Source: Areca catechu
Lineage: Eukaryota; Streptophyta; Magnoliopsida; Arecales; Arecaceae
DNA: 64,000 nt
Assembly: GCA_021397845.1 (NCBI GenBank)
Contig: CM038048.1
Coordinates: 29,200,727-29,264,726 of the forward strand
Reading direction: 5' to 3'
The translations under genes were made by a program, and so were the position numbers. The notes under the pieces were generated by a model. The model was not told the DNA's origin. It did no database searches and worked only from the letters and a program-made list of their open reading frames with translations. This document shows positions 22,671-34,703 of this stretch, piece by piece. Each line of letters opens with the position of its first letter. The stretch's first letter is position 1.

Positions 22671-23537
22671 TGTTGGGTTTCAAGGAGATTATTATGCAAC
22701 TTAGTAAGACTGAATTATAAAATTTCATGCATAAAGATAACACTTTATCAGTTAGAAACCCTAATTCCCAAGATCCCTTATTCAATTACAACTAATATAT
22801 CATAAAAGAAAGTTAATGAAACATACTTGGAGCACTATATTCCACTTCTTCCACTATACTCACAAGTGTAAGTCCTCCAATGGTGATCCACACAAGATTT
22901 GAAACAAGGAAGAACTCCTTGAAGTTGCTTACCCGGGTAGGACTCTTTCGGCAGCCTTTTGGACTTTGGCCTTTGTAGGACTCACTATCCCACTATAGGA
23001 CTCTTTGGACACTCTTCTAAATCACTTTTGGTTTTAGGAAAATCCTCCTTTAGGACCCCTTAGGCTTATGTTCTAAAACAAAGCCTTGTCCTAATAGAAA
23101 AGACCTTGTCTTAACAAGACAAGTCTTGTCTTAAAGAAAGGAAGAGAGAGAGAGAAAAACTCAGATGGATAATACAATAGAATCTAGACTTCTATTTCAG
23201 ATGACTGAATGAATATTCATCTCATTCCACCGTACACCCTTTAAATAGTTTCTTAAGGGGCGTGAAACACATCCCAAAATCTCTTATCATATATGTTTCT
23301 TCATATCTGATAAGACTCTTTAGGATTCATGAGTCTTATCTGACATCTCTTCATATCCAAATGAAACCTTCTCATGCCACATGGCATGTACCGGTCTTTG
23401 GAAAAGCCAAGAGGTGACTTCTCATTTCCCAAAAGTCAGAGAAAATCGAAGAGATCTGAAAGCAGAAGGACTCTACTTCAAACCATGCGCCCTCTCATGA
23501 AAAGTCGCAACCTTTCATGCGCTGTCGCAACCTTACA
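22671..23537 (-). mobile_element. Solo LTR, probably Copia type
   Basis: 867 bp with TGTTGGG...CTTACA ends on the plus strand (TGTAAGG...CCCAACA on the minus). A minus-strand TATA-like TATTTAA (plus 23241-23247) and downstream CT-rich leader set the orientation. It lies between a plus-strand gag start (element C) and a minus-strand gag start (element E), so its flanks (AAGTT and CTAGA) are not a TSD; the junction was made or altered by rearrangement. The assignment to Copia is a guess from its layout. Confidence 0.6.
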
Positions 23538-23811
23538 CTAGATTGGGCTTGGGTTTGCTGATAAGGTGCTCCTGATCTAGTTGCCATGCACACGGACTCA
23601 ACTCGGACAAGGGGTTTTGCTAGACCTAGATTACAAATCAAATGTAAGGTCAAATTGATAATCCGAGTTGTAGTAACTTGTCACCTGGCCAAGTAAGTGT
23701 AAGGTTAGTGGAGTTTCCTCTTTGCTTGCCTTAGACACCAATTAGAAATTGGCTAGGTAAGCGAACCAACCTACTTTCTTTCGGGCTCTTGTCCCTGAAC
23801 CACTTGCCTAG
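23538..23811 (-). mobile_element. Chromovirus E, gag start and leader (left part)
   Basis: On the minus strand an ATG at 23587 opens MATRSGAPYQQTQAQSSV, the chromovirus gag start also seen at 22636 and 26165. The leader upstream (23588-23811) continues beyond element D at 32356, the two parts being separated by D and its TSD CCTAG. Confidence 0.7.
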
Positions 23812-25133
23812 TGGTGTGGACACCAGAAGCCAAAAGAAACTTCACTCCAACAAGGTTAGCCTTATCCCAATTTGGATCGAAGATAATTAGGTTACCTTGT
23901 ATCCTTTAGTTCAAAAATATTTTATTTTCAAGAGTCATTTCCTTTTCAAGAGTCCTGTAATTAATTTTGAGTTTCAAATCAAGAGTGTTTATTGAGTCCT
24001 GTAATTACTTTTAAAATTTCATTTCCTATAAGTCCATTTCAAGTTTTAAAGTCTAGGTCAGTCAAGTCAGTTCAGTTGAGTTAAGTCTAATTCAGTTGAG
24101 TTAAGTCTAATCAAGTCTTAAAGCCATGAAAGCCAGCAACAGGACTCAAATTCTAGACCCCAGAATTTGACCACATGAAGAAGAGAAGACACATCAACCA
24201 AGCAAGAGAAAAGGACCATCAACTAGGACCACTGGGCGCCACATGTCATTCTTATCCAAGTAGAAGACCACCTCACTATGCCATGTCATCAGGTGCCACT
24301 TCACCAGCCACCTCATAACCCTTTGGGCGCCAACAAGGGAGATTCAAATTCAAGGAGGTTGGCCACATCCCACCAAGTCCTCCACCAAATCCTCCAACCC
24401 CCCCACATCCCTCCAAACTCTCCACCAAATCCTCCAACCCCCCTTGTAATCCTCCTCGATTTGGGGAGTTTTTAAATTTCAAAAGCTAGCTTTGTGAGGC
24501 TATTAAAAGCCTTGGACGCCCATTGTAAAAGAGATTGATTTTGGAAATGAATGAAGTTTGAAGTGAAGTTGTCTTGAGTTTTATGTGTGAAATTTTTCCT
24601 ATCTTCTTCTTCCATGCCCAAAGCCACTCTCTTCCCTAGCAATTCATCATCCAAGCTCAAGGCAAAGGCATTGGAGTCGGCCAGATCTTCTCAACTATCT
24701 TTTCTTTGTTCACAAGTTCTCCCATCCCTTCTTTATGTTTGCATCCTTCAACCTTAACTTTGATCTTCATTGCAGGGTCCTTCGAAGTCCTTGAGTTGTG
24801 AACAGGGTTTCCCTTGACAATGAACCAACAAGCTGAAGCCCAAGTCCAGGGTTCTGATCACTGTTATCCAAGTTCTCCAGTCCAGAGCATCAGTAGTTTC
24901 AAGTTTTGAATCATAGGAAGGTTGGAAAACTAATCAAGGTAAGTCCTCAATCATTAGCCCCTATTGTCTAGATCTTCTTCCTTCTTAGTTTTAGAGTTGT
25001 GTCTAATCATGTAATAGTCCCTTTTCATATAATCCTTAAATCTTATTAAGATGAGTACAATGCTAAGTAGAATTAGGTTTCATCGCTCTACAAACACCAT
25101 ATTAAAAACATTAATCATATGCGTGCCGCATCA
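23812..25133 (+). mobile_element. Chromovirus D 5' LTR
   Basis: TGGTGTGGACACC to GTGCCGCATCA, 1322 bp. A TATA-like CTATTAAAAGCC lies at about 24500. A C-rich segment (24360-24445) holds imperfect CCTCCACCAAATCCTCCAACC repeats. PBS follows at 25135. Confidence 0.93.
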
Positions 25134-26164
25134 AATTGGTATCAGAGCATGGTTGCATTAGGGTAGAATAGTTTTCTTTAAATCCAAGCAAGATCTAAAA
25201 TTCACGCCTCCTGAGCGGGTGTACTCCAGTACACTGTCACGACCCATGGGAATAATGAGCCCCTAGCCAGACACGAGTTTTTAGATTAAAGTATTGGGTA
25301 AGCCATTGCACTTGTTTGATTAGGTTCTATTTTCAGAAAATTTGCATCTGTTTATTGTAATCCGTCTGCAGCTCCAAAGGCAAGTCACTAATTTTATATT
25401 GAAATATTTTTTTTATTGTTCCTTTTTAAGTCAATTATCACCATATTAAATTTCATCATCAGAAAGAAATTATATAAAAAATAAAAATTTCTACAATTCG
25501 ACACTATCATTAGGGTTCTGTTCTATCCTTTTTATTTATCTTCATTTGTAGGATCTGATTAGAGTAGTATAGATTTTAGTTTTAAATTTCCTTTTATCTT
25601 CATTGAAACATATAAGTTAGGAATCCTCTGTGAATTTTTCAAAATTTTTGGACATTTTTTTCCTCACGTTTTCCACACCACTTTCAAACTACAACACACT
25701 TCTGCAGCACCTTTGCATTTCATTCATCTTATGGGAAATCAAATTAAGGGCATCAATTTGACATAGGGTCAGGGTTTCATCACCTGTCCCTAGCCCAAAA
25801 ATCACCAACCAGCATATCGATCCCAGCCCATTATTTAAAATTGAGTAGAACGTTAATTGCCCTAGTGGGTTAGGGACACCAACAAGTTGGGTTCAGGTTA
25901 GGGTCAAGTTAAATGTGTCAGCTAATTGGTGTGTGCTTACTGGCTTGGTGTCTAGGATTGGTGCATTAGGGCTTGTGATTTGGTTCGCCTACCTGGCCAA
26001 TCTCAGATTGGTGTCTAAGGTTGGCAATCAGGGACCTTCACTCCCCTCCACCTACCTGGCTAAGTCCCATAAGTACTACTAGCTAGTTGGTTCACTTAAT
26101 TAGACTTCTAATTTGTGCTCTAGGTCTAGGAAACCTTAGCTCGAACTTGAGTCCATTTGCATGC
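25134..26164 (+). other. Chromovirus D primer-binding site and leader
   Basis: ATTGGTATCAGAGCATGG starts at 25135 and is complementary to the initiator-Met tRNA 3' end. About 1 kb of leader follows with no supported ORF. An inverted, diverged copy of the same leader lies at 32356-33260 (element E): both contain GCTCATTATTCCCATGGGTC or its complement. Confidence 0.9.
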
Positions 26165-27943
26165 ATGACAACTAGAGCAGGGACACTATATTCACCAATC
26201 CAAGCCCAGTCAAGTGTAGCCATGGACCAAAACTTAGGAAATTTGATCAAAGGCCTAAATGATCAAGTGGCCCAACTGACTAAGAGTTTAACTGAGCAAT
26301 TGGCCCAAACAAATCAGAATGTGGCACAAACCAACCAAGACATGAATGAGCAGTTAGCCCACATCACTACTAGGTTGGATCAGTTAGAGGCTAGAACCCC
26401 TGAAAGCAATCATGAAGCCCAGACTGAGCCTGAGCCTAGTCTTGCACCTGAACTCGAGACCCCATTGAACCCTAGAAGGATTCCATATCAAAACCCTCTC
26501 TACGAAACAAACCCTAGGAGAGCTCCCCAAGATCTGTTTTATGATCCAATTCCTAGAGGACCCCACCCTGATCAAACCATCGAGCCCAACCCAAGGAGAT
26601 TCCATCATGAGCCTAACTATGAACCCAATGTCAGGAGACCCACCCCAATTCACTTTGATCAAGATGACCGAACCATGAAGAACATTAGGCCGGAAGCTCC
26701 CACCTTTGATGGAATTTTAGATCCAAAGATCTACATTGATTGAGAAGGTGAGATGGACCAGTATTTTGACTGGTTTGAGATGAGTGAAGAGCGCAAGTGT
26801 AAGTTTGCAAAGCTTAAACTTGTACGCCAAGCTAGGTTATATTGGGGAAACGTTGAGAGACTCACTAGACAGAGAGGTGATGTGCCCATAGTGACCTGGC
26901 GAGCTATGAAACTTAGGCTTAGGGAGAAATACCTTCCTATGTCCTACCACCAAAGACTCCTAGATCAATGGCAAAGACTTACTCAAGGAAATAGGAGTGT
27001 CGCAGAGTACATAGCGAAGTTTGACGAATTCGTTATAAGGTGCAATGTTGATGAATCTGAGTCGGTGACCTTGTCTAGATTTAGAGCCGGACTGAGGGAA
27101 GAAATTCAAAGAGAATTGTTCATGCGAGAGGTACATGACCTAGAATTGGCCTATCAGATGGCTAGGGATGCTGAGAGATTCCATAGAGGTCCAATCTATC
27201 GTAGGCCCGAAGCCCCTAGGACTAGTGCACCTTATCAGCAGTCAGGATCCAATCAGCCTAGATTCAACTGACCCAATCCTAATGTTCCTGTGACCCGAAG
27301 AGATGACAAGGGGAAAACACCTGAGACCCAAAGAACTCCAAACGCATGTTTCAAGTGTAACAAAGTGGGTCACTATTCTAGCAACTATCCTAATAGAGCC
27401 CTACACATAGGGGAAGTAGAAGAGAAAGTCGTAGAATCCCAAGGTGAATTTGAGGAGGAAGTATACCAGGCAGATGAGAACTTGGCTGAAGAGTATGAGG
27501 ATGAGGAAGTCCTGGTAGATCAAGATATGTTAGGAGTGGTTAGGTGTATTCTCACCCAAGCTAAAACCCAAAAAGATTGGCGTAGGACTAGCATCCTACA
27601 GACATTCATTAAGATAGGTGAGAAAGTATGCAAAGTCATTTTAGATAGCGGTAGCTGTGTCAATGCCATATCCACCAACATAGTTAAAAACCTAGGATTG
27701 CCCACCGTACCCCATCCTAATCCCTATAAGGTATCCTGGATAGACTCAACCACGATTTCTATTAAGTCTAGGTGCCTAGTAACCATTCAGTTCCAATCTT
27801 ACCTGGAGAAAGTATGGTGTGATGTACTTCCAATGGGAGTAAGTAGCATAATTTTAGGCCGACCATGGTTGTACGATCTTGACGTACACTCTATGGTCGT
27901 TCTAATTCGTGCTCATTTGCTCATAATGGAAAGAAGATTGTAA
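26165..27943 (+). pseudogene. Chromovirus D gag and protease
   Basis: ATG at 26165 (MTTRAGTLYSPIQAQSS). One frame runs to 27943 with TGA stops at 26741 and 27269. Residues 1-190 are a Gln-rich coil and Pro/Arg-rich linker; about 195-350 is the gag domain (AEYIAKFDEFVIRCNVDE). The nucleocapsid zinc knuckle reads CFKCNKVGHYSSNY: the last metal-binding Cys is Tyr. An acidic segment then leads to the aspartic protease, ILDSGSCVNAIS (DSG at about 27643) with ILGRPWLYDLD downstream. The protein would package the RNA and mature gag-pol; stops and the broken knuckle prevent this here. Confidence 0.9.
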
Positions 27944-30753
27944 TCCATTCTTCTCCACCTAAGAACCCCATTAAGAGAGGATCAAGCCAATTGAGTGATA
28001 AGAAAAAGGGGATAAACGTGATCACTGCTAGAGAAATGGAGAAAGAAATTAGCAATGGGTCACCTGTTTGGATTTTGACCATTAAGGATTATCAAGAACC
28101 TCTTTCAAAAGAACAACCTCCAGAAGTCAGTGAAGTGCTAGAGGAGTTCAAAGACGTGTTCCTCGATGACTTGCCCGACCAACTCCCACCTCTCAGGGAT
28201 ATACAACATGCGATAGACTTAGTCCCCGGAGCAACCCTACCGAACCTTCCCCATTATAAAATGAACCCTACCGAGCACCAAGAATTACAACGTCAAGTAG
28301 GAGAACTCCTAAAGAAAGGATTCATTAGGGAGAGTTTGAGTCCATGCGTAGTCCCAACCTTACTTACCCCTAAGAAAGATGGCACATTGAGAATGTGTGT
28401 TGATAGTCGTGCCATAAATAAAATCACAATGAAGTATAGGTTTCCCATCCCCCGCTTGGATGATATGTTAGATATGATGGCCGGTGCAACTATATTTTCT
28501 AAGATTGACCTGAAGAGCGGCTATCACCAAGTTAGGATCATACCAGGGGATGAATGGAAGACTGCCTTTAAAACTAAGGACGGGTTATTTGAATGGGTAG
28601 TCATGCCTTTTGGATTATCAAACGCCACTAGCACTTTTATGCGAATCATGAACCAAGTCCTACAAGCCTTTATTGGAAAATTTGTTGTCGTTTACTTTGA
28701 CGACATACTTGTCTATAGTAGGACTAGAGAAGATCATCAACAACATCTAAGGCAGGTATGTTTAGCACTTAGGAAAGATAACATCTATGCCAATCTAAAG
28801 AAATGTGCTTTCATGACTACTAGAGTTATCCTCATAGGATTTGTTGTGACCCCTGAAGGAGTATCCGCTGACCCTGAGAACGTTAAGGCAATTGTAGAGT
28901 GGCCAACACCCAATAATATTCATGAAGTAAGAAGTTTTCATGGCCTCGCTACGTTTTATCGAAGATTTATTAGAGGGTTTAGCACCATAGTTGCTCCTAT
29001 CATGGATTGTATTAGGAAGGGCCACTTTGAATGGACGAAGTCAGCTAATAAGGCCTTCCTTCACATCAAAGATAAGATGACCCAAGCACCAGTCTTAAGA
29101 CTACCCGATTTTTCTAAGGTCTTTGAAGTAGCATGCGATGCTTCGGGAGTAGGTATTGGTGGAGTTCTAAGTCAAGAGAACCATCCCGTAGCATTCTTTA
29201 GTGAGAAATTGAATGAAGCCAGGAAGAAATACTCTACATATGATCGGGAGCTTTATGCGGTAGTGCAAGCATTAAGGTATTGGAGGCATTATCTCCTACC
29301 GCAAGAATTTATTTTATTTTCAGACCATGAAGCCCTTAGGTTTTTGAGTTCCCAAAAGAAACTAAACCCTAGGCATGCCAAATGGGTAGAGTACATCCAA
29401 TCCTATACGTTTGTCCTAAAGCATCAATCAGGAACCGATAATAAAGTAGCTGATGCCCTAAGTCTTAGAACGTTACTTTTAACTTCAATCAGTACTGAAG
29501 TCATAGGTTTTGAAAGACTTAAGGAGCAGTATGAAACCTATCCAGATTTTGGTGAAATTTATCAGGTTTTGCGTCAAGGACCATCTAGTGATCATAGTGA
29601 CTATACCCTTCTAGATGGTTATCTTTTTAGAGAGAATAGGCTTTGCATCCCAAGAACCTCCTTAAGAGATTTTTTAGTTTGGGAGATACATGCGGGAGGT
29701 TTGGCTGGCCACTTCGGACGAAACAAGACTATCTTAGCTGTTGAGGAACAATTTTACTGGCCAGGTCTTAAGAAACAAGTAGCAAACCTTGTAGCCCGAT
29801 GTAGGACATGTGCTGTTGCAAAGCAACAAAAGAAGAATACCGGGCTATACACTCCATTACCTGTACCTGAGTGTCCATGGTAGGATCTAAGCATGGACTT
29901 TGTTCTAGGATTACCCAAGACCATTCGAAAACATGATTCAATCTTTGTGGTGGTCGACCGATTTTCAAAAATGGCCCATTTCATACCTTGCTCCCAAACT
30001 TCCGATGCCTCTAGGATAGCCAAACTCTTTCTTGATCAAGTAGTCAGACTCCACGGGTTACCAAAAAACATTATTTCTGATAGGGATGTCCGCTTCACAA
30101 GTTACTTCTGGAAAACCCTTTGGTACCTATTAGGAACCAGACTGAAATTCTCCACTGCCTACCATCCCCAGACTGATGGACAAACTGAGGTTGTAAATAG
30201 AAGTCTAGGGAACTTGCTGAGATGCCTAGTGGGAGAAAGTCTAGGGAACTGGGATTTGTTATTGCCACGTGCTGAGTTCGCTTACAACAGTTCGGTCAAT
30301 CGATCTACGGGCAAAAGTCCCTTTGAGATAGTCCATGGTTGCAAGCCAAGGAAGCCTTTAGATCTAATCCTACTACCTATTCACACACGAGTCTCTGAGT
30401 CTGCTGAGTCTTTTGCACAGCATGTCACAAATCTACATAAAGAAATCAGTAATAAGATCAACCTGAGCAATGAAACTAACAAACACTTAGCTGACTCACA
30501 TAAGAGGGCTAAAGAATTCTGTGAAGGGGATTATGCAATGATTAGGCTCAACCCTGAACGGTTTCCCCCTGGAACCATAAAGAAGCTGCATGCCCGCGGA
30601 GCGGGACCTTTTAAGATCTTAAAGAAAATAGGGCCTAATGCATATGTTTTGGAACTTCCACCTAATATGGGTATTAGTACAACCTTCAATGTTTCAGACC
30701 TAGTAGAATACAAAGAACCACTACTAATACCAAGTGAGCCTTTTGAGCCATAA
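27944..30753 (+). pseudogene. Chromovirus D pol: RT, RNase H, integrase
   Basis: The frame changes from gag between 27890 and 27990. From 27991: RT (LLTPKKDGTLRMCVDSR, YFDD box at about 28693, FGLSNATSTF), RNase H (ACDASGVGIGGVL about residue 382; YDRELYAV; SDHEALRF), integrase HHCC (GGLAGHFGRNK and CRTCAVAK). A TAG at 29881-29883 stops translation just before the integrase core, which reads on in the same frame: DFVLGLPKT, IISDRDVRF, QTDGQTEVVNR, i.e. D, D and E present. TAA at 30751. Domains are otherwise near complete at about 920 codons. It would copy and integrate the element; the stops prevent full-length product. Confidence 0.92.
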
Positions 30754-31107
30754 ACTTTCATTGAGAGTGAACATATTTTCGAGTGTCCACCACCAACCTT
30801 ACCTGAGCAGAGAGAGAGGATTGAGAGAATCCTGGATGACAAGATCATTACTACCAGGAATAAGGACTATCAGTGATACCTGGTTCAATGGCAAAGTTGA
30901 CCTGAGTCCGACAACTCTTGGATTACTCGAGAGGACCTGCAAAGACTTAACCCAGACTTGTTCGAGCATTACCAGGGCAAAACTGAACCATACTCGACTG
31001 GGTCGAGTTCTGCCCACCCCAGGAGAATTGGTGTGGACACCAGAAGCCGAAAGAAACTTCACTCCAACAAGGTTAGCCTTATCCCAATTTGGATCGAAGA
31101 TAATTAG
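30754..31107 (+). pseudogene. Chromodomain tail extending into the 3' LTR
   Basis: Same frame as pol after the TAA at 30751: RERIERILDDKIITTRNKDY, then YLVQWQS and SWITREDLQRLNPDLF, a chromodomain-like module; two further TGA codons break it (30874 and 30895 area). The frame crosses the LTR boundary at 31029 and ends with TAG at 31105-31107, so the last 26 or so codons lie in the LTR. Chromodomains of this kind target integration to marked chromatin (known for chromoviruses). Confidence 0.8.
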
Positions 31108-32350
31108 GTTACCTTGTATCCTTTAGTTCAAAAATATTTTATTTTCAAGAGTCATTTCCTTTTCAAGAGTCCTGTAATTAATTTTGAGTTTCAAATCAAG
31201 AGTGTTTATTGAGTCCTGTAATTACTTTTAAAATTTCATTTCCTGTAAGTTCATTTCAAGTTTTAAAGTCTAGGTCAGTCAAGTCAGTTCAGTTGAGTTA
31301 AGTCTAATTCAGTTGAGTTAAGTCTAATCAAGTCTTAAATCCATGAAAGTCAGCAACAAGACTCAAATTCTAGACCCCAGAATTTGACCACATGAAGAAG
31401 AGAAGACACATCAACCAAGCAAGAGAAAAGGACCATCAACTAGGACTACTGGGTGCCACATATCATTCTTATCCAAGTAGAAGACCACCTCACCATGCCA
31501 CATCATCAGGTGCCACTTCACCAGCCACCTCATCATCCTTTGGGCGCCAACAAGGGAGATTCAAATTCAAGGAGGTTGGCCACATCCCTCCAAGTCCTCC
31601 ACCAAATCTTCCAACCCCCCCACATCCCTCCAAACTCTCCACCAAATCCTCCAACCCCCCTTGTAATCCTCCTCGATTTGGGGAGTTTTTAAATTTCAAA
31701 AGCTAGCTTTGTGAGGCTATTAAAAGCCTTGGACGTCCATTGTAAAAGAGATTAATTTTGGAAATGAATGAAGTTTGAAGTGAAGTTGTCTTGAGTTTTA
31801 TGTGTGAAATTTTTCCTATCTTCTTCTTCCATGCCCAAAGCCACTCTCTTCCCTAGCAATTCATCATCCAAGCTCAAGACAAAGGCATTGGAGTCAGCCA
31901 GATCTTCTCAACTATCTTTTCTTTGTTCACAAGTTCTCCCATCCCTTCTTTATGTTTGCATCCTTCAACCTTAACTTTGATCTTCATTATAGGGTCCTTC
32001 GAAGTCCTTGAGTTGTGAACAGGGTTCCCCTTGACAATGAACCAACAAGCTGAAGCCCAAGTCCAGGGTTCTGATCACTGTTATCCAAGTTCTCTAGTCC
32101 AGAGCATCAGTAGTTTCAAGTTTTGAATCATAGGAAGGTTGGAAAACTCATCAAGGTAAGTTCTCAATCATTAGCCCCTATTGTCTAGATCTTCTTCCTT
32201 CATAGTTTTAGAGTTGTGTCTAATCATGTAATAGTCCCTTTTCATATAATCCTTAAATCTTATTAAGATGAGTACAATGCTAAGTATAATAAGGTTTCAT
32301 TGCTCTACAAACACCATATTAAAAACATTAATCATATGCGTGCCGCATCA
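31029..32350 (+). mobile_element. Chromovirus D 3' LTR
   Basis: 1322 bp, same length as the 5' copy; the purine-rich CCCCAGGAGAAT lies immediately upstream. TSD CCTAG follows at 32351. Confidence 0.93.
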
Positions 32351-32355
32351 CCTAG

Positions 32356-34603
32356 ACACCAGATACAAGGACACACAAACAGGGTGTCAAAGTTGGCTTG
32401 ACACTTGACTCGCCCGACCTTGTGGGTGTCCCTAGCTCACTAGAGCAATTAAATGTCTAATCCATTTTAATTAGGGTTGGGTTCGTTATGCAAGTTGGTG
32501 ATTTTTGGGCTAGGGACAGGTAATGAAATCCTGACCCTATGTCAATTTGATGCCCTTAATTTGGTTTACTATGAAATGAATGCAACAAACATATGGATCC
32601 AAATTTCAGGTGCAGAATTAGTGTGTTGCAGTTCTAAAGCAGCGAAAAAGTGCAATGTAACATATTCAAAAAAATTTAAAGAATTCACAGAAGATTGCTA
32701 ACTTCTAGATGATATGCCATACTAAAGGAAATTTAAAAATAAAATCTATACTATGCTAAACAGATACTGAAAACTAGTTAATGAGAAAAAAAATAGGACT
32801 GAACATAAAGGAATTTCAGCGATAGTGATGGAATGCAAGAATCTTCATTTTTTTTGGTAATTTTTTTTTGAGGATAAAACTTTACGTGCTGATAACTAAC
32901 TTAATTTGGAGTAGGAAAAAAATTATCTCAATGAAAAATTAACTACTTTCATTCAGACTTTTATGTGAATCTCAGTCAACCTACTTAGAAATACAGTAAG
33001 CAGAATTTAAACAAAGGCATTTACATACCAAACTTCAACCTAAAAATTCACATCCAACCAGGGGCTCATTATTCCCATGGGTCGTGATAGTGTACTAGTG
33101 TACACCCGCTCAGGAGGCATGAATTTTAGATCTAGATTGGATTTTTAAAATAATAACTAAGTAGCATGTATGAATGCTATGCATGTAGAAAATTTTAGCA
33201 ACCTACCTATATGCACAAATTCAAAAGTAACCCTAACCTACCATGCTCTAATACCAAAAATGATGGGGAACATGTATCGAATGATGCATTTAAAAGAATT
33301 AGAATGACTAAATAAAAATGAAATAGATAAACATGCAGCTATTCTACGTAAAAAAAATAGAATTATATGAAAGGAACATAAGGAAAAGAACTAGACTAGA
33401 AAAGAATCTCTCAAAGTAATTAAGAAGGGATCTTCGTGGTTAGGAAAACACACAAGTTAGGGCTAGCCTACTTTCTTATTTCAGATATGAAAGAAGATTA
33501 TAAAGATGGCTATCCGGCTACTAATAATCTGAAATTCAGAAAAGGGACACTCAAGATGAAGTACTAAGAATAGCAAGGAGTTACTCTAGATCTAAAGGCA
33601 CCTTGTTTATGATTCCTTGGCACAATAGACCTTCACCTTGAAAACCAGGAGACCCGGGGATCCTGCATAGATACATAGTAAAATTAAAAGATTTAGGTGG
33701 AAGAATGGAGAAATAGAATAGGAAATTAGGAATGGAAGAAATGGCTTAGATTTGGCTTTAAGTGGATCTCCTATGGCGTCCTTTGCTTGAGTCATCTTCA
33801 ATTGTTGGCGTGGAGAACTCCATTGTAGATGATCTCTTTTGGAAGATGGGAAGGTCAAAATTAGAGAGGCTTGAAGAGGATTCTCCAAGGGTGGCCGAAT
33901 GGGATTGGAAGAGGGACTAGTAGCTTGTTTGGTTTAGTATCCTAAGTCTCACACATACCTTCTCTCAAGGGTCTTTGGCTAGCAAAAGAAGAAAGCTTTC
34001 ATAGAAAAAATTTCATTTCATTCATCATCCAATTGCAAAAGGATTTAGGAGCTTTTATAAACCTTAAGCTCCCTTTTCAAATTCAAACTACATCACATTT
34101 CATGGAGATAATCAAGGGGCATCCCAAAGAAAGTGGAGTGGCCCCTTTTAAAAATTCAAACTCCTGAATACAAGGGGAAGTCCCATGAATAGTGGAGCTT
34201 CATTCCCATGAAGAGTGGAGCTTCATTCAAATTCAAATTTGTCTTGAAAATTCATGGTGAAGTGTCTTGGTGATGTGGCATGACTTGTCCTCCAACTTGG
34301 CAAGGTGCATTGATGATGTGGTGCTCCAAGTTTGTTGGTGAAGCTGGTTGCACTTAATGTGAAACTGGTTGCACTTGATCTAGCATGATTGGAACCCAAC
34401 TCAAGTAGCTCTTGAACCCGACTCAATACAAAGCCTAATTGAACTCTAATTGAACCCAAATTGAAATAAAACATGACTCAATTATTCAAATAAACATAAA
34501 TACATAACTCATAGACTTATTACAGGACTTAAATTTCTAGTCTTCTATCCATAAAGAACTTGGCATTAGTTGAAGCCTCTTCTTGAGCCTGGTGCCCACA
34601 CCA
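32356..34603 (-). mobile_element. Chromovirus E 5' LTR, PBS and leader, minus strand
   Basis: LTR 33261-34603 (1343 bp) reads TGGTGTGGGCACC to TTCCCCATCA on the minus strand. A PBS (TGGTATTAGAGCATGG, plus 33241-33256) follows, then a leader homologous to that of element D but inverted (GACCCTATGTCAATTTGATG at 32540 against its complement near 25755). Leader and gag start continue at 23538-23811 on the other side of D. No gag-pol body or 3' LTR remains. At its right end the sequence returns to element C integrase. Confidence 0.85.
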
Positions 34604-34703
34604 AGAACCTTTGTTGTTGCAAAATAGCAGAAACAAAATACTGGATTATAGATCCCTCTACCCATACCAGATCATCCATGGCAGGACTTAAGCATGGACT
34701 TTG
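34604..34703 (+). pseudogene. Chromovirus C integrase fragment, first part
   Basis: Plus-strand reading gives VVAK, a stop, QKQNTGL, PLPIPDHPWQDLSMDFV: the spacer from the integrase zinc region to the first catalytic Asp, as in element D (PLPVPECPW...). It is cut at 34703 by a solo LTR and resumes at 36250. Confidence 0.8.

Larger units (their letters stand above)
23812..32350 (+). mobile_element. Chromovirus D (Ty3/Gypsy), complete structure
   Basis: Two 1322-bp LTRs (23812-25133 and 31029-32350) flanked by TSD CCTAG (23807-23811 and 32351-32355). By eye the LTRs differ at about 30 positions, roughly 23 of them transitions, giving 2-3 percent divergence and a fairly young insertion. Internal order is PBS, 1-kb leader, gag, protease, RT, RNase H, integrase, chromodomain running into the 3' LTR, the chromovirus plan. 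Stops and one frame change make it non-autonomous. It is nested in the leader of chromovirus E. Confidence 0.95.
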
